From assembly GCF_013393945.1 (NCBI RefSeq), contig NZ_CP040297.1, positions 4,000,001 through 4,064,000 of the forward strand: 64,000 nt of DNA, given 5' to 3'. Both the position numbers and the translations under genes were made by a program. The notes under the pieces were generated by a model. The model worked only from the letters and a program-made list of their open reading frames with translations, had not been told where the DNA came from and made no database searches. Every line of letters starts with the position of its first letter. The stretch's first letter is position 1. Origin of the DNA: Nostoc sp. TCL26-01 (GTDB taxonomy: Bacteria > Cyanobacteriota > Cyanobacteriia > Cyanobacteriales > Nostocaceae). This document shows, one piece after another, positions 16,001 to 24,550 of the stretch.

Positions 16001-16243
16001 CAAACAGATTATAAGTGTTTAGCTGTAGAGAGTGGTGGTATTGGGCGTACAGGTCACGTTTTAGCCGCCTGGCTAGTCAGTGCTAGGGGATTTTCAACCA
16101 AAGATGCCATAACTGCTGTCAAACACACAGGTAGAAATCCTTATGAAGCCGTTATTGCCTCCATCTTCATAGGTAAAAACCCTTTTAAAATTGCTAAAGA
16201 ACTCAACACACTTCTGAATAATTGCCGTTTGCATAATACCTAA
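16001..16243 (+). pseudogene. Dual-specificity phosphatase-like gene, 3' remnant
   Basis: The frame reads CLAVESGGIGRTGHVLAAWL and continues through GFSTKDAITAVKHTGRNPYE to a stop at 16241. This is the phosphatase loop and C-terminal part of a cyanobacterial dual-specificity/tyrosine phosphatase, where the loop is normally HCxxGxGRTG. The His-Cys is altered and about half the protein is missing upstream. It is a remnant. Confidence 0.7.
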
Positions 16244-16346
16244 AAGTTAAGCTTTCTCAAAAATCTTAAGTATTTTTTCCAAATGTAACTGTCTCAATCC
16301 TTACTTTACCTATATAGAATATTTCTCAGTGTGTACAGGATGAAAT

Positions 16347-17810
16347 ATGGCAGAGCTGAATGGCACGATCATGCAATACTTCCACTGGTACATCCCCAAT
16401 GATGGCAATTTGTGGAGCAAGGCTGAAAGTTCAGCACAGGAATTAGCTAACGCAGGTTTTACAGCCTTATGGCTACCACCGGCTTATAAAGGATTTGCGG
16501 GATCGTATGATGTTGGTTATGGTGTGTACGATTTGTTTGATTTAGGTGAGTTTGATCAAAAAGGCTCGATTCGGACTAAGTATGGTACACGCCAGCAGTA
16601 TATTGATGCAGTTAAATCTCTGCAAGCCAAAGGTATTCAAGTTTATGCAGATACGGTGTTGAATCATAAGATGGGTGGTGATGCAGCCGAAACACTCAAA
16701 GCAACACCCTTTCCCCAAAACGATCGCCTGAATTCTAAAGGTGGATTACAAGAAATTAAAACATACTCCCATTACTATTTTCCAGGGAGAAAAGGTAAAT
16801 ATTCTAACTTTGAGTGGCATTGGTGGCACTTTGATGCTGTTGATTATAACGAATATAACAGTGGCGATCGCGGTACAGTGTACTTATTAGAAGGTAAAAA
16901 ATTTGATGATTATGTAGCTTTAGATAATGGGAATTTTGCTTATTTGATGGGTTGCGATCTCGATTATCAAAACGAGTGGGTGCGGGGCGAAGTTACTTAT
17001 TGGGGTAAATGGTATCTTGATAATACTAATGTCGATGGTTTTCGTATAGATGCGATCAAGCATATTTCCGCTTGGTTCTTTCCTCAATGGATTGAGGAGT
17101 TAGAACGCCATGCTGGTAAAGATTTGTTCATGGTTGGGGAATATTGGGCTAACGATATTAATACCCTCAATTGGTATATCAATACTGTTGGTGGACGGAT
17201 GTCTGTATTTGACGTACCGCTTCACTACAACTTCCATCAAGCCAGCAAATCTGGTGGTAAATATGATATGCGGCGGATTTTGGATGGGACATTAATGCAG
17301 CAACGTCCCACCCATGCTGTGACATTTGTGGAAAATCATGATTCCCAACCTCTACAAGCATTGGAATCTGTTGTCGAACCTTGGTTTAAACCCCTAGCTT
17401 ACGCCATCATTTTATTGCGGAGAGAAGGTTATCCTTGTGTCTTTTACGCCGACTACTACGGCGCAGAATACGAGGATCGGGGATACAAAATTTATCTGCC
17501 AGCCCATCGTTGGATTATTGATAAGTTACTTTACGCACGCCAACATTATGCTTACGGCCCACAGTATGATTACTTTGATCACTGGAATACGATTGGTTGG
17601 ACACGCTTAGGCGATGCAAATCATCCACAAGCGATCGCTGTTATTTTGAGTGATGGCCCAGAAGGCTCCAAATGGATGGAAGTTGGCAAACCCAATACTA
17701 AGTTTATCGACTTAACAGAACACATCAAAGAACCCGTATTTACTAATGATGCCGGTTGGGGTGAATTCCGTTGTCAAGGCGGTTCAGTATCGGTGTGGAT
17801 TCAAGCCTAG
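16347..17810 (+). CDS. Alpha-amylase (GH13), cytosolic type
   Basis: The 487-residue protein has no signal peptide. It begins NGTIMQYFHWYIPNDGNLWS like cytosolic GH13 alpha-amylases of the liquefying type. Catalytic motifs are VDGFRIDAIKH (nucleophile Asp), MVGEYW (acid/base Glu) and FVENHDSQ (third Asp). It hydrolyses internal alpha-1,4 bonds of glycogen or maltodextrins. Length is complete. Confidence 0.95.
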   Translation: MAELNGTIMQYFHWYIPNDGNLWSKAESSAQELANAGFTALWLPPAYKGFAGSYDVGYGVYDLFDLGEFDQKGSIRTKYGTRQQYIDAVKSLQAKGIQVYADTVLNHKMGGDAAETLKATPFPQNDRLNSKGGLQEIKTYSHYYFPGRKGKYSNFEWHWWHFDAVDYNEYNSGDRGTVYLLEGKKFDDYVALDNGNFAYLMGCDLDYQNEWVRGEVTYWGKWYLDNTNVDGFRIDAIKHISAWFFPQWIEELERHAGKDLFMVGEYWANDINTLNWYINTVGGRMSVFDVPLHYNFHQASKSGGKYDMRRILDGTLMQQRPTHAVTFVENHDSQPLQALESVVEPWFKPLAYAIILLRREGYPCVFYADYYGAEYEDRGYKIYLPAHRWIIDKLLYARQHYAYGPQYDYFDHWNTIGWTRLGDANHPQAIAVILSDGPEGSKWMEVGKPNTKFIDLTEHIKEPVFTNDAGWGEFRCQGGSVSVWIQA

Positions 17811-17911
17811 AAATTTCACCCTTGATATCAATTAAAAATTCAAATTTTATCGGGGGATGGGCAAAATGCTCACCCCATAAAATTAATGATTTATTTCTGG
17901 GAAAGTCCTTA

Positions 17912-18241
17912 ATGAAAAAGTTGTTATTTATCTGTAGCCAGAATAGATTACGAAGTCCCACAGCTGAGGCTGTATTTGCTGACTACGAAGGATTAGAGAC
18001 TGATTCTGCTGGATTAGATCGCTCTGCCCAAGTAGTAGTTTCTTCTGAGGCTATTGAGTGGGCTGATATAATTTTCGTGATGGAAAAATCACATAAACAG
18101 AAATTAGCTAAAAACTTTCAGCCATTCCTGAAAGACAAGAAAGTGATATGTTTAGATATACCAGATGAATTTGCATATATGCAGCCGACTTTAATTGATA
18201 TTTTAAAGAAAAAAGTGATACCTTTATTAGGTACATATTAG
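17912..18241 (+). CDS. Low-molecular-weight protein tyrosine phosphatase-like protein
   Basis: The protein of about 109 residues begins MKKLLFICSQNRLRSPTAEA, which contains the C-x4-x-R-S phosphatase loop (C9, R15), and has a D-containing segment DIPDEFAYM near the C-terminus. This short group is common in bacteria and may dephosphorylate tyrosines or arginines. The frame is open upstream into the amylase tail, but the ATG at 17912 fits the family start. Confidence 0.88.
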   Translation: MKKLLFICSQNRLRSPTAEAVFADYEGLETDSAGLDRSAQVVVSSEAIEWADIIFVMEKSHKQKLAKNFQPFLKDKKVICLDIPDEFAYMQPTLIDILKKKVIPLLGTY

Positions 18242-18519
18242 AGGACGTTTGAAAAGTCTGTTTCTTTGTCATGTTGAATGCAGCGTAGCGGAATGAAACA
18301 TCTCGGTATGTGCCACAAAACCTAGATTCTTCCTGACGCGGAGCGTAAGGAAGAATGACATTTTTATACCTACTGAAACTTTTCCAACACCCTCTTAAAA
18401 ATATGTAGTATAATATAGCAGTATACAGTTGATTATTAGGCAAAATTTTAATTAAAAAATAAAATAATCAGGTAATGCTAACTGCTATATTGAACCTCTA
18501 ATTTGCTGATCGAGAATTA
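18242..18519. other. Intergenic region with a dispersed palindromic repeat
   Basis: Between the phosphatase and a convergent lipoprotein gene lies non-coding sequence with an imperfect palindrome around GATTCTTCCTGACGCG / GTAAGGAAGAATGACA (about 18328-18362). The rest is AT-rich. No gene is supported. Confidence 0.45.
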
Positions 18520-18963
18520 TTATTTACCAGAGCAGTAACTATTGATTTCTTTGACTATCACACCTTCTTCCACACTACTTTTTTGTAAGGTTGCCAAAAA
18601 GCGATTGGCATCCTTGATATTCTTTTTATCTACAGCTGCTGCTGTATCATTTAAACCTTTGCTAATGTCTTGATAGAGTTTGAGAAAGCGCGTTTGAAAA
18701 GCCTGTAATTTTTCATCTTTGATTTCTAAGCCTTTCATTTCTGTACTGATTTGGTCTATCTTGGTAGCAAGCTCCTTCAAGCTTTGAGAACCCTTAACAG
18801 CTTGAGGATCTTTACTAGATTGTTGACCTAATACAGATGCTTGATTAGCAACTTTGATGATTTTGTTACATTGAGCAACCTTACTTTCTCCACAACCAGC
18901 AAATAGTAAGGCGATCGCAGCTGCTAGAGAAAGTGTAGCAGTTTGTTGAAGCACACTGGACAT
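18520..18963 (-). CDS. Predicted lipoprotein, unknown function
   Basis: From the ATG at 18963 the product is 147 residues with an N-terminal hydrophobic stretch and a lipobox ending LLFAGC, so it is probably a lipid-anchored envelope protein. The mature part is helical and lysine-rich with IKVANQASVLGQQSSKD and conserved-looking cysteines at CNKI and the C-terminal SYCSGK. The frame is open upstream into a multi-hairpin element (19036-19161), which I take as non-coding. No family recognised with certainty. Confidence 0.75.
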   Translation of the reverse strand: MSSVLQQTATLSLAAAIALLFAGCGESKVAQCNKIIKVANQASVLGQQSSKDPQAVKGSQSLKELATKIDQISTEMKGLEIKDEKLQAFQTRFLKLYQDISKGLNDTAAAVDKKNIKDANRFLATLQKSSVEEGVIVKEINSYCSGK

Positions 18964-19035
18964 ATCTTCTATTACCTCCGCATATTTCTGAGACAAGTGA
19001 TACCATTTCACTTTAATAATGATACAAATACGTGA

Positions 19036-19161
19036 GTCCGTCAGTCCGTCAGGGATTGTAAATCCCTGTCTCATAGCTAAAGTCCTCTCAAGAGGACTGA
19101 ATATCAGAGTCCATTTTAATGGACTTAAGCTATGAGACCACCGTTTTAACGGTGGGCGGAC
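19036..19161. repeat. Multi-hairpin structured element
   Basis: Five nested or adjacent stems are visible: GTCCG/CGGAC closing the element (19036-19040 with 19157-19161); CAGGGATT..AATCCCTG (19050-19068); GTCTCATAGCT/AGCTATGAGAC (19068-19078 with 19128-19138), which encloses AGTCCTCT/AGAGGACT (19081-19098) and AGTCCATT/AATGGACT (19108-19125); and CCACCGTT/AACGGTGG (19138-19155). The branched shape resembles a cloverleaf but has no tRNA features. It lies just upstream of the lipoprotein gene. Confidence 0.8.
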
Positions 19162-19314
19162 AATACCCAACGAGTAAGCTATATGTATCAGGATTTTTGT
19201 GAATTGGTATGAGGCTTAAAATCCATTATCAGCAAGGATTTTGCCACTAACTTTTTTAGCAATACTACTCTATACTTGATTATTTCTTATATGTGTATCT
19301 AATTACATTTCTAT

Positions 19315-19352
19315 AAAAAAAGCTGAAACACACTGCAAGAAAGTGTTTCAGC
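19315..19352 (-). terminator. Rho-independent terminator of the HtrA gene
   Basis: On the minus strand GCTGAAACAC pairs with GTGTTTCAGC (19322-19331 with 19343-19352), followed by seven T (19315-19321). It lies about 40 bases after the HtrA stop codon. Confidence 0.9.
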
Positions 19353-19389
19353 CTGAGTTGATAATTTTTCTGTTTTGCTACTGTGATAC

Positions 19390-20631
19390 CTACTGCACCT
19401 GTTGACTGGGGAATGCACCAGGTCTGACAGCTAAATTCACGTTTTGGCCATTGCGTCGTACTTCTAGCTGCAAGTCTCCACCTACTTGACTATTTTCCAC
19501 TGCGTTCTGCACACTACTAGCATCAGCAACAGATGTTCCATTTAGCTTTTGAATGACATCGCCAGCACGTATCCCTGCTTTGGCGGCTGGGGAATTAGGC
19601 ATGACTTTGACAACTAAAACACCTTTATCTTCATCCACACTCAAACCACTATTGGGATCTGAGTTAATATTTTGCTTAATTTGTGGTGTCAAACCTACCA
19701 TTTGGATACCCAGGTAAGGATGCTGTACTTTACCTGTAGCGATCAATTGATTAGAAATACGCTGTACTGTAGCAATGGGAATAGCAAAGCCTAAACCCTG
19801 TGCGCCTTGGATAATGGCGGTATTCATCCCAATAACTTCACCACGGTAATTCAGCAGAGGGCCACCAGAGTTACCAGGATTAATTGCTGCATCAGTTTGA
19901 ATATATTCTACGCGCTTGTCGGGTGCGCCAATTTGATTGCTAGTACGTCCGGTAGCACTGACAATACCCGTAGTGACTGTATTATCTAATCCTAAAGGAT
20001 TGCCAATAGCGATCGCCCATTGTCCTGGTTGTAGTTGCTCAGAATTCCCCAATGCTACTGTTGGTAAATTGTCTGCCTGAATTTTCACAACCGCAACATC
20101 GGTTAATTCATCTTTCCCCAATACCTTACCTTGATAGCTACGCCCATCTTTGAGTATCACTGTCACCGTATCCGCACCATCGACGACGTGGGCATTGGTA
20201 ATAATCCGCCCATCATTACTGATGATAAAACCAGAACCAGTACCTCGTTCGACTTTTGATTGTGACTGAGGTAATTGGGAACCAAAGAAACGTTGGAAAA
20301 AGGGATCGTTAAATTCTGCTGGTAATTCAGATTTGACAGTCCGAGAAGAATCAATGCGCACCACAGCCGGGCCGACTTTCTGCACCACCTGAGTTACAAA
20401 GTTGGGATCTGTGGTATTCGGTAATGGTGGAGCTGCATTGACACGACTAACAGCTAAATCAGCTGCTTTTTCCCGCAACTGCTGCTGATTTCCGGCTAAA
20501 TAGCCACCTGCTAAAGTCATTCCCGATCCCAGAAGCACCAATGATAGCGATGCCACCGCTTTTTTCCAAGAAGCTTGATGATAATTTTTATTGTTTAATG
20601 CTGGAGATTGATCTTGTATTTGGTTCGCCAT
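19390..20631 (-). CDS. HtrA/Deg-family serine protease (HhoA/HhoB/HtrA type)
   Basis: The 413-residue protein has an N-terminal membrane anchor or signal (about 25-47), a trypsin-like domain with the triad in TNAHVVDGA (His), LTDVAVVKI (Asp) and GNSGGPLL (Ser), and one C-terminal PDZ domain with GVLVVKVMPNSPAAKAGI and GDVIQKLNG. It acts in periplasmic protein quality control. Which of the three cyanobacterial Deg proteases it is cannot be settled from sequence alone. A clear terminator follows. Confidence 0.95.
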   Translation of the reverse strand: MANQIQDQSPALNNKNYHQASWKKAVASLSLVLLGSGMTLAGGYLAGNQQQLREKAADLAVSRVNAAPPLPNTTDPNFVTQVVQKVGPAVVRIDSSRTVKSELPAEFNDPFFQRFFGSQLPQSQSKVERGTGSGFIISNDGRIITNAHVVDGADTVTVILKDGRSYQGKVLGKDELTDVAVVKIQADNLPTVALGNSEQLQPGQWAIAIGNPLGLDNTVTTGIVSATGRTSNQIGAPDKRVEYIQTDAAINPGNSGGPLLNYRGEVIGMNTAIIQGAQGLGFAIPIATVQRISNQLIATGKVQHPYLGIQMVGLTPQIKQNINSDPNSGLSVDEDKGVLVVKVMPNSPAAKAGIRAGDVIQKLNGTSVADASSVQNAVENSQVGGDLQLEVRRNGQNVNLAVRPGAFPSQQVQ

Positions 20632-20765
20632 AGTTGTCTGTAAGGATATTTATATCTAGTAACTAATCTAAATATTGTTTATGGCGACTTTGTGGCGATA
20701 TTGTTGCACTGTTGTGAAAATTTAGTACTGGGTACTGGGTATTGGGTACTGGGAAGATGGAATAT

Positions 20766-20797
20766 AAAAATACCCGACTTTTTTAAAATCGGGTATC
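20766..20797 (-). terminator. Rho-independent terminator
   Basis: On the minus strand TACCCGATTTT pairs with AAAAAAGTCGGGTA (stem arms about 20771-20777 and 20789-20795), followed by TTTTTAT. It lies about 40 bases after the stop of the gene at 20836-21456 and fits termination of that transcript. Confidence 0.85.
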
Positions 20798-20835
20798 TGA
20801 TTATTTCAAGCTACACAAATTAAACAGGATAGCGA

Positions 20836-21456
20836 TTAATCTTCAATTGGTGCGTTAGGAACACTGGCATCAATATCAGCCTGGGAAAGGTTAGGAATCG
20901 ACCAAGTTCCTTCTCCTGCTTTAAAAACTTGAGTTGGCGGAACATTGAATTCAACAGCGCCAGTTTCTGGATTAGCTTTAGCTACTAATTGTGTTCCATC
21001 GACAATTTTAATTGCTAGAGGTTCGGTTAATTCTTGTCCTAGTTCAGTCACTAAGCTACCAGTTGGTAGATAAACACCATCACAATTCCAATCGTTATCT
21101 GTAACTTGACCATCACCTAAAAAGTAGAGAGTATTTTGTTGAGGTGATTTTTTGGCTTTGTGAGCATACACACCTAGAGTTTTGCCTGTTTCATTACGGC
21201 ATTGTGCCCAATCTTGTGCTGTTTCTAAAATGTATTTTTGTAATTTCAAATCACCCAATTTTTTTTGAATCTCTTCTGGAGTATATTCAGTTTGATCAGG
21301 TGTATTTTTGATTTGCAGGAGATTATCAATTGCTTGGGTAACTTCAGTGTAGTCCGAACTTTTTGTTAAATCTGGTCTGCCTGCCCAAGAGGGTTGAGCA
21401 ATGAACAAATTTAGCAAAAGTACTAAGGCAACGAGGGCTGTTTTTAAAAGTTTCAT
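20836..21456 (-). CDS. Secreted protein of unknown function
   Basis: The 206-residue protein has a signal peptide (MKLLKTALVALVLLLNLFIA, cleavage probably after PSWA). The mature part contains TEVTQAIDNLLQIKN and a cysteine pair region (AQCRNETGK, NWNCDGVYLP). I recognise it only as a cyanobacterial exported protein. It is followed by a strong terminator and probably transcribed alone. Confidence 0.75.
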   Translation of the reverse strand: MKLLKTALVALVLLLNLFIAQPSWAGRPDLTKSSDYTEVTQAIDNLLQIKNTPDQTEYTPEEIQKKLGDLKLQKYILETAQDWAQCRNETGKTLGVYAHKAKKSPQQNTLYFLGDGQVTDNDWNCDGVYLPTGSLVTELGQELTEPLAIKIVDGTQLVAKANPETGAVEFNVPPTQVFKAGEGTWSIPNLSQADIDASVPNAPIED

Positions 21457-21515
21457 AGATTTTGTCCTGGTAGTTTTCGAGATAGAAAATTTGCAATTAG
21501 CTTTTCTATTTGCTT

Positions 21516-22226
21516 CTATAGACGGCTAACAGTAGGTGCTTTGTAAACTTGAATTATTTTCATGATTAACGCCAAGCACACACAGCTTATGACTAAAGCC
21601 ATAGGAGTCAACGAAGCATGATCTAAAACAATGAACACACCGATACTGATCAATACGAGAGGAACAAAATTGTTGCCGTATTGAGTAATTATGTTGGCAA
21701 CTATTGGCTGGCAAGTCAGTTTATAAGTCATGAAACACCAAACTCCAACTAATAGTAGAAATGTGCTAATAATAATTAGTAAACTATAAAAACTGGTATT
21801 AGCAAATAATGGCATATAAATACCTACATTATCACCACCATTAGCAATAGTTATCGATGCTACACTATATATTTGAGGAGAGAGAAAACCCAACACCTGA
21901 GAGGAATAATTAGATATATCTGCTTCTGGTTCATCTGTAGCTGAGGAATCATCCTCTGGATGCAGAAGACGACTTATGCCTGCAGCGATGGGTACTAAAC
22001 CTAACAAACCAGTCCAACTGGCGGGTAAGATTAAGCCTCCAGCAAAACCAACTAGACTAGCTACAATCAATGTACCAAAGCCAAGATATTGACCGATGAC
22101 AATGTGCCAACTCCGGAAAGTTTTATTCACCTGGGAGAATAACAACGTCAGGATGACTAAATCATCTATGTTAGTCGCTGTAAAAGCTGTAATTCCGGTG
22201 GTAATTGCTGTCATAAGTTCATTCAT
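21516..22226 (-). CDS. CadD-like cadmium resistance transporter family protein
   Basis: The 236-residue membrane protein starts with TAITTGITAFTATNIDDLVI, the signature of the CadD family, whose NIDDL motif sits in the first transmembrane helix. About six membrane segments are visible, with an acidic cytoplasmic loop (PEDDSSATDEPEAD) in the middle. Family members are linked to cadmium resistance in Gram-positive bacteria; in cyanobacteria the substrate is unknown. Confidence 0.82.
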   Translation of the reverse strand: MNELMTAITTGITAFTATNIDDLVILTLLFSQVNKTFRSWHIVIGQYLGFGTLIVASLVGFAGGLILPASWTGLLGLVPIAAGISRLLHPEDDSSATDEPEADISNYSSQVLGFLSPQIYSVASITIANGGDNVGIYMPLFANTSFYSLLIIISTFLLLVGVWCFMTYKLTCQPIVANIITQYGNNFVPLVLISIGVFIVLDHASLTPMALVISCVCLALIMKIIQVYKAPTVSRL

Positions 22227-22310
22227 TTCTATCTCTCCTCAATCTTGGCACTGGCTTTGTCTAAGTTATGTTTAGTGGATGTCTGTCAATACAAGTGAAT
22301 ATTTCAGTCA

Positions 22311-22535
22311 CTAAAATGCTGTAATGATAGTGTTGATATAAACCCAACCTGCCAAAACCAGACTTTGACTAATCAAAAATCTCCAAGAACCAACTTCAGC
22401 CGCTAACTTATCGGCTAGGCGTTCTCCACAAGTCATGTTTTCACTGGAGGTTGCTTTTACCACTTCTACAACCTGGGGTTTTTGAGCTAATTTGGCATCA
22501 ATATTGTTGGAGAAGAGTTTTTGTAATGGATTCAT
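22311..22535 (-). pseudogene. Short DUF1003-like membrane protein, probably truncated
   Basis: The 74-residue product has GERLADKLAAEVGSWRFLIS, as in DUF1003 proteins, followed by one membrane helix (QSLVLAGWVYINTIITAF) and a stop. Full members have a second helix after this point, which is missing; the sequence beyond the stop shows no continuation. It may be a truncated gene or a shortened but expressed form. Confidence 0.5.
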
Positions 22536-22752
22536 GTTGCACCCGTCTGTTTAATTTCCATCTTTGTGTTGCTTGATGTTTTTAATCTACGGTTGAAACA
22601 TGATAACTGCAAATACTATTTTTTGTTGATTTGATAAATTGATTTTATGAATTATGCGGTTTTGAGTTGCGGAGTAGTGCGGCAAGGGTAAAATGTTGCT
22701 AAAAATTGTAGGTTGATTGTAGGGGTAGCGTCACCCAACACCAAGATATACA

Positions 22753-22826
22753 TTAGATATCTGGTGAAAATGAATGTAGAGACGTTGCAGTGCAACGTCT
22801 CTACAAGGATTTCGGGCAATGCTAAA
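22753..22826. repeat. MITE-like element, partial copy A
   Basis: It contains the core palindrome GTAGAGACGTTGC/GCAACGTCTCTAC (22776-22804) and, on the left, TTAGATATCT, the same end as the copies at 47398-47489 and 62062-62162. The right end is lost after GGATTTCGGGCAATGC, just before the acetyltransferase stop codon. Confidence 0.75.
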
Positions 22827-22833
22827 TCCCCAC

Positions 22834-23397
22834 CTATTCCTTCAGTCTGGCATATTGAGGGCGACAAGGACTACCCCAGCATACTTGCCCAGCAGGCATA
22901 TCCGTGAGAACACTACTACGCGCACCGATGACAGCATTTGCGCCTATGTTCACTCCTGAGGCGACGAAACAGTCGGTAGCTACCCAAGCGCCATTACCAA
23001 TGGTGATACCTGCTGTCTTTAAGCCAAAAGCAGGATCGTGAATATCATGGCTACCAGTGCATAAATAACTTTTCTGGGAAATTACGCATTGTTCACCAAT
23101 ATAAATTTCATCTAGGCTGTATAAAACTACATCATCACCAATCCAACTGTAATCACCGATAGTGATTTTCCAGGGATAGGTAAACCGGGCGGTAGGGCGA
23201 ATAACTACGCCTTTACCAATGCGCGCACCAAACAGCCGTAATATCCAACAACGCCAAATATTTAAAGGATGAGGCGATAGGGGAAAAGCGATCGCCTGTA
23301 CCAACCACCATAACAAAATATACAGTCCAGAACGTCCCCGATCAAACCTAGATTGGTCATATTGGCGTAAATCTACGAAAGGTTTGTCGTTAGTCAT
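22834..23397 (-). CDS. WcaF-like acyltransferase with left-handed beta-helix
   Basis: The 187-residue protein starts VDLRQYDQSRFDRGRSGLYI and has hexapeptide repeats (ARIGKGVVIRPTARFTYPWK, VNIGANAVIGARSSVL), as in WcaF/NodL-type O-acetyltransferases of exopolysaccharide synthesis. The catalytic histidine is probably in CTGSHDIHDP. It lies downstream of two glycosyltransferase genes on the same strand and probably acetylates their polysaccharide. Confidence 0.9.
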   Translation of the reverse strand: MTNDKPFVDLRQYDQSRFDRGRSGLYILLWWLVQAIAFPLSPHPLNIWRCWILRLFGARIGKGVVIRPTARFTYPWKITIGDYSWIGDDVVLYSLDEIYIGEQCVISQKSYLCTGSHDIHDPAFGLKTAGITIGNGAWVATDCFVASGVNIGANAVIGARSSVLTDMPAGQVCWGSPCRPQYARLKE

Positions 23398-23570
23398 TGG
23401 TCAATAGTCAATAGTCAATAGTCATTGGTCATTGGTCAATAGTCAATAGTCATTGGTCAATAGTCAATAGTCAATAGTCATTGGTAAAACTCTTACCCAT
23501 TACCCATTACCCATTACCCATTACCCATTACCCATTACCCATTACCCATTACCCATTACTCATCACTATT
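23398..23570. repeat. Tandem heptamers (STRR), two families
   Basis: From about 23400 to 23485 heptamers of the TCAATAG/TCATTGG type are repeated. From about 23497 to 23562 CCCATTA is repeated about nine times in tandem. They separate the acetyltransferase and glycosyltransferase genes. Copy number may be variable. Confidence 0.9.
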
Positions 23571-24512
23571 CTATGTTGTCGATTGTTCGATTTCTGGAGT
23601 TAGAGATGGTGGTAATGTGGTGGAAGAATTTGCGGTGTTGAGTTGTCCACCACAGTTGCGTAATTCGTACAGTTTCACACCTATTTGATATTCATATTGA
23701 CTGAGTAATCTGCCATAGATATATCCAGCTTGTCCATCTAAAAAACCTAGCCGGATAATATAAAACAAAATGAATCTTAAAAGCGGTTTAAAGGGGAGAC
23801 GTACCCAAACTTTTTTGAGAAAGCGTTTACGTTGGACGGCTTCACCAAATAAATTAGCTCCAATAGTACCGTCATCCATTTGCCCTGTGATGAGATTATA
23901 ATAAACGCGGGCTTCCCAGTTGGAATAACGGTTGTGTCGCTCTAACCAGTGGTAAACATCACGGAAATCTTCATGGAGCATATCATTTTTGAGATATCCG
24001 ACTTTACCTTGTAAAACAACGTGTTCGTGAACTTCGTTATCGCCAGTGTTGGGAACGTCTTCGGTGTGCAAATTTTCGTAGCGACCTAGTTTGTGTTGAA
24101 ATAATCTCAGATTCCAATCGGGGTACTTGCCACCATAACGAATCCATTTACCTAAGAAAAATACGCGGCGATTGAGATAATAACCTGCGTATTCTTCAGT
24201 TTTAATTACTTGAGCAATTTCGTCCCACAATTCATTGGGGATACGTTCATCACAATCGACAATCAGTACCCATTTGTTGCGAAATGGTAGGTTATCTAAA
24301 GACCAATTTTTCTTTTTTGGCCAGCGTCCATTAAAGTAAAACTGGACTAAATTAACACCATATTCTTTAGCAATTTCAATGCTTTTGTCACTGCTTTGAG
24401 AATCTACAATAAATATCTCATCTGCTCTTTGAAGACTATTGAGACAAGCTGGTAAATTAGCTTCCTCGTTTTTGGCGGGAATGAGTACAGAAACAGGAAC
24501 TTTTAATGACAT
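23571..24512 (-). CDS. Family 2 glycosyltransferase
   Basis: The 313-residue protein begins VPVSVLIPAKNEEANLPACL and has DEIFIVDSQSSDKS and VLIVDCDERIP, the GT-A nucleotide-sugar site with a D-x-D-like motif. It resembles bacterial lipopolysaccharide/exopolysaccharide GT2 enzymes of the WaaE/KdtX type. It belongs with the neighbouring GT2 and acetyltransferase genes in a small polysaccharide set. Confidence 0.92.
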   Translation of the reverse strand: MSLKVPVSVLIPAKNEEANLPACLNSLQRADEIFIVDSQSSDKSIEIAKEYGVNLVQFYFNGRWPKKKNWSLDNLPFRNKWVLIVDCDERIPNELWDEIAQVIKTEEYAGYYLNRRVFFLGKWIRYGGKYPDWNLRLFQHKLGRYENLHTEDVPNTGDNEVHEHVVLQGKVGYLKNDMLHEDFRDVYHWLERHNRYSNWEARVYYNLITGQMDDGTIGANLFGEAVQRKRFLKKVWVRLPFKPLLRFILFYIIRLGFLDGQAGYIYGRLLSQYEYQIGVKLYELRNCGGQLNTANSSTTLPPSLTPEIEQSTT

Positions 24513-24550
24513 ATATGATTTATTTTAAGTGACTATTGACTACTTTCTTG

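Noticed and set aside
19036..19161. tRNA-like gene in the branched hairpin element
   Set aside because: No TTCGAA-type T loop, no anticodon arm of correct size and no CCA-adjacent acceptor pairing; the resemblance is only in having several stems.
18964..19170. N-terminal extension of the lipoprotein gene
   Set aside because: The extension would translate the multi-hairpin element and would bury the lipoprotein signal in the middle. The ATG at 18963 gives a proper signal and lipobox.
23497..23562. CRISPR-like or telomere-like repeat (CCCATTA)n
   Set aside because: Seven-base units directly adjacent to each other are ordinary STRRs of heterocystous cyanobacteria.
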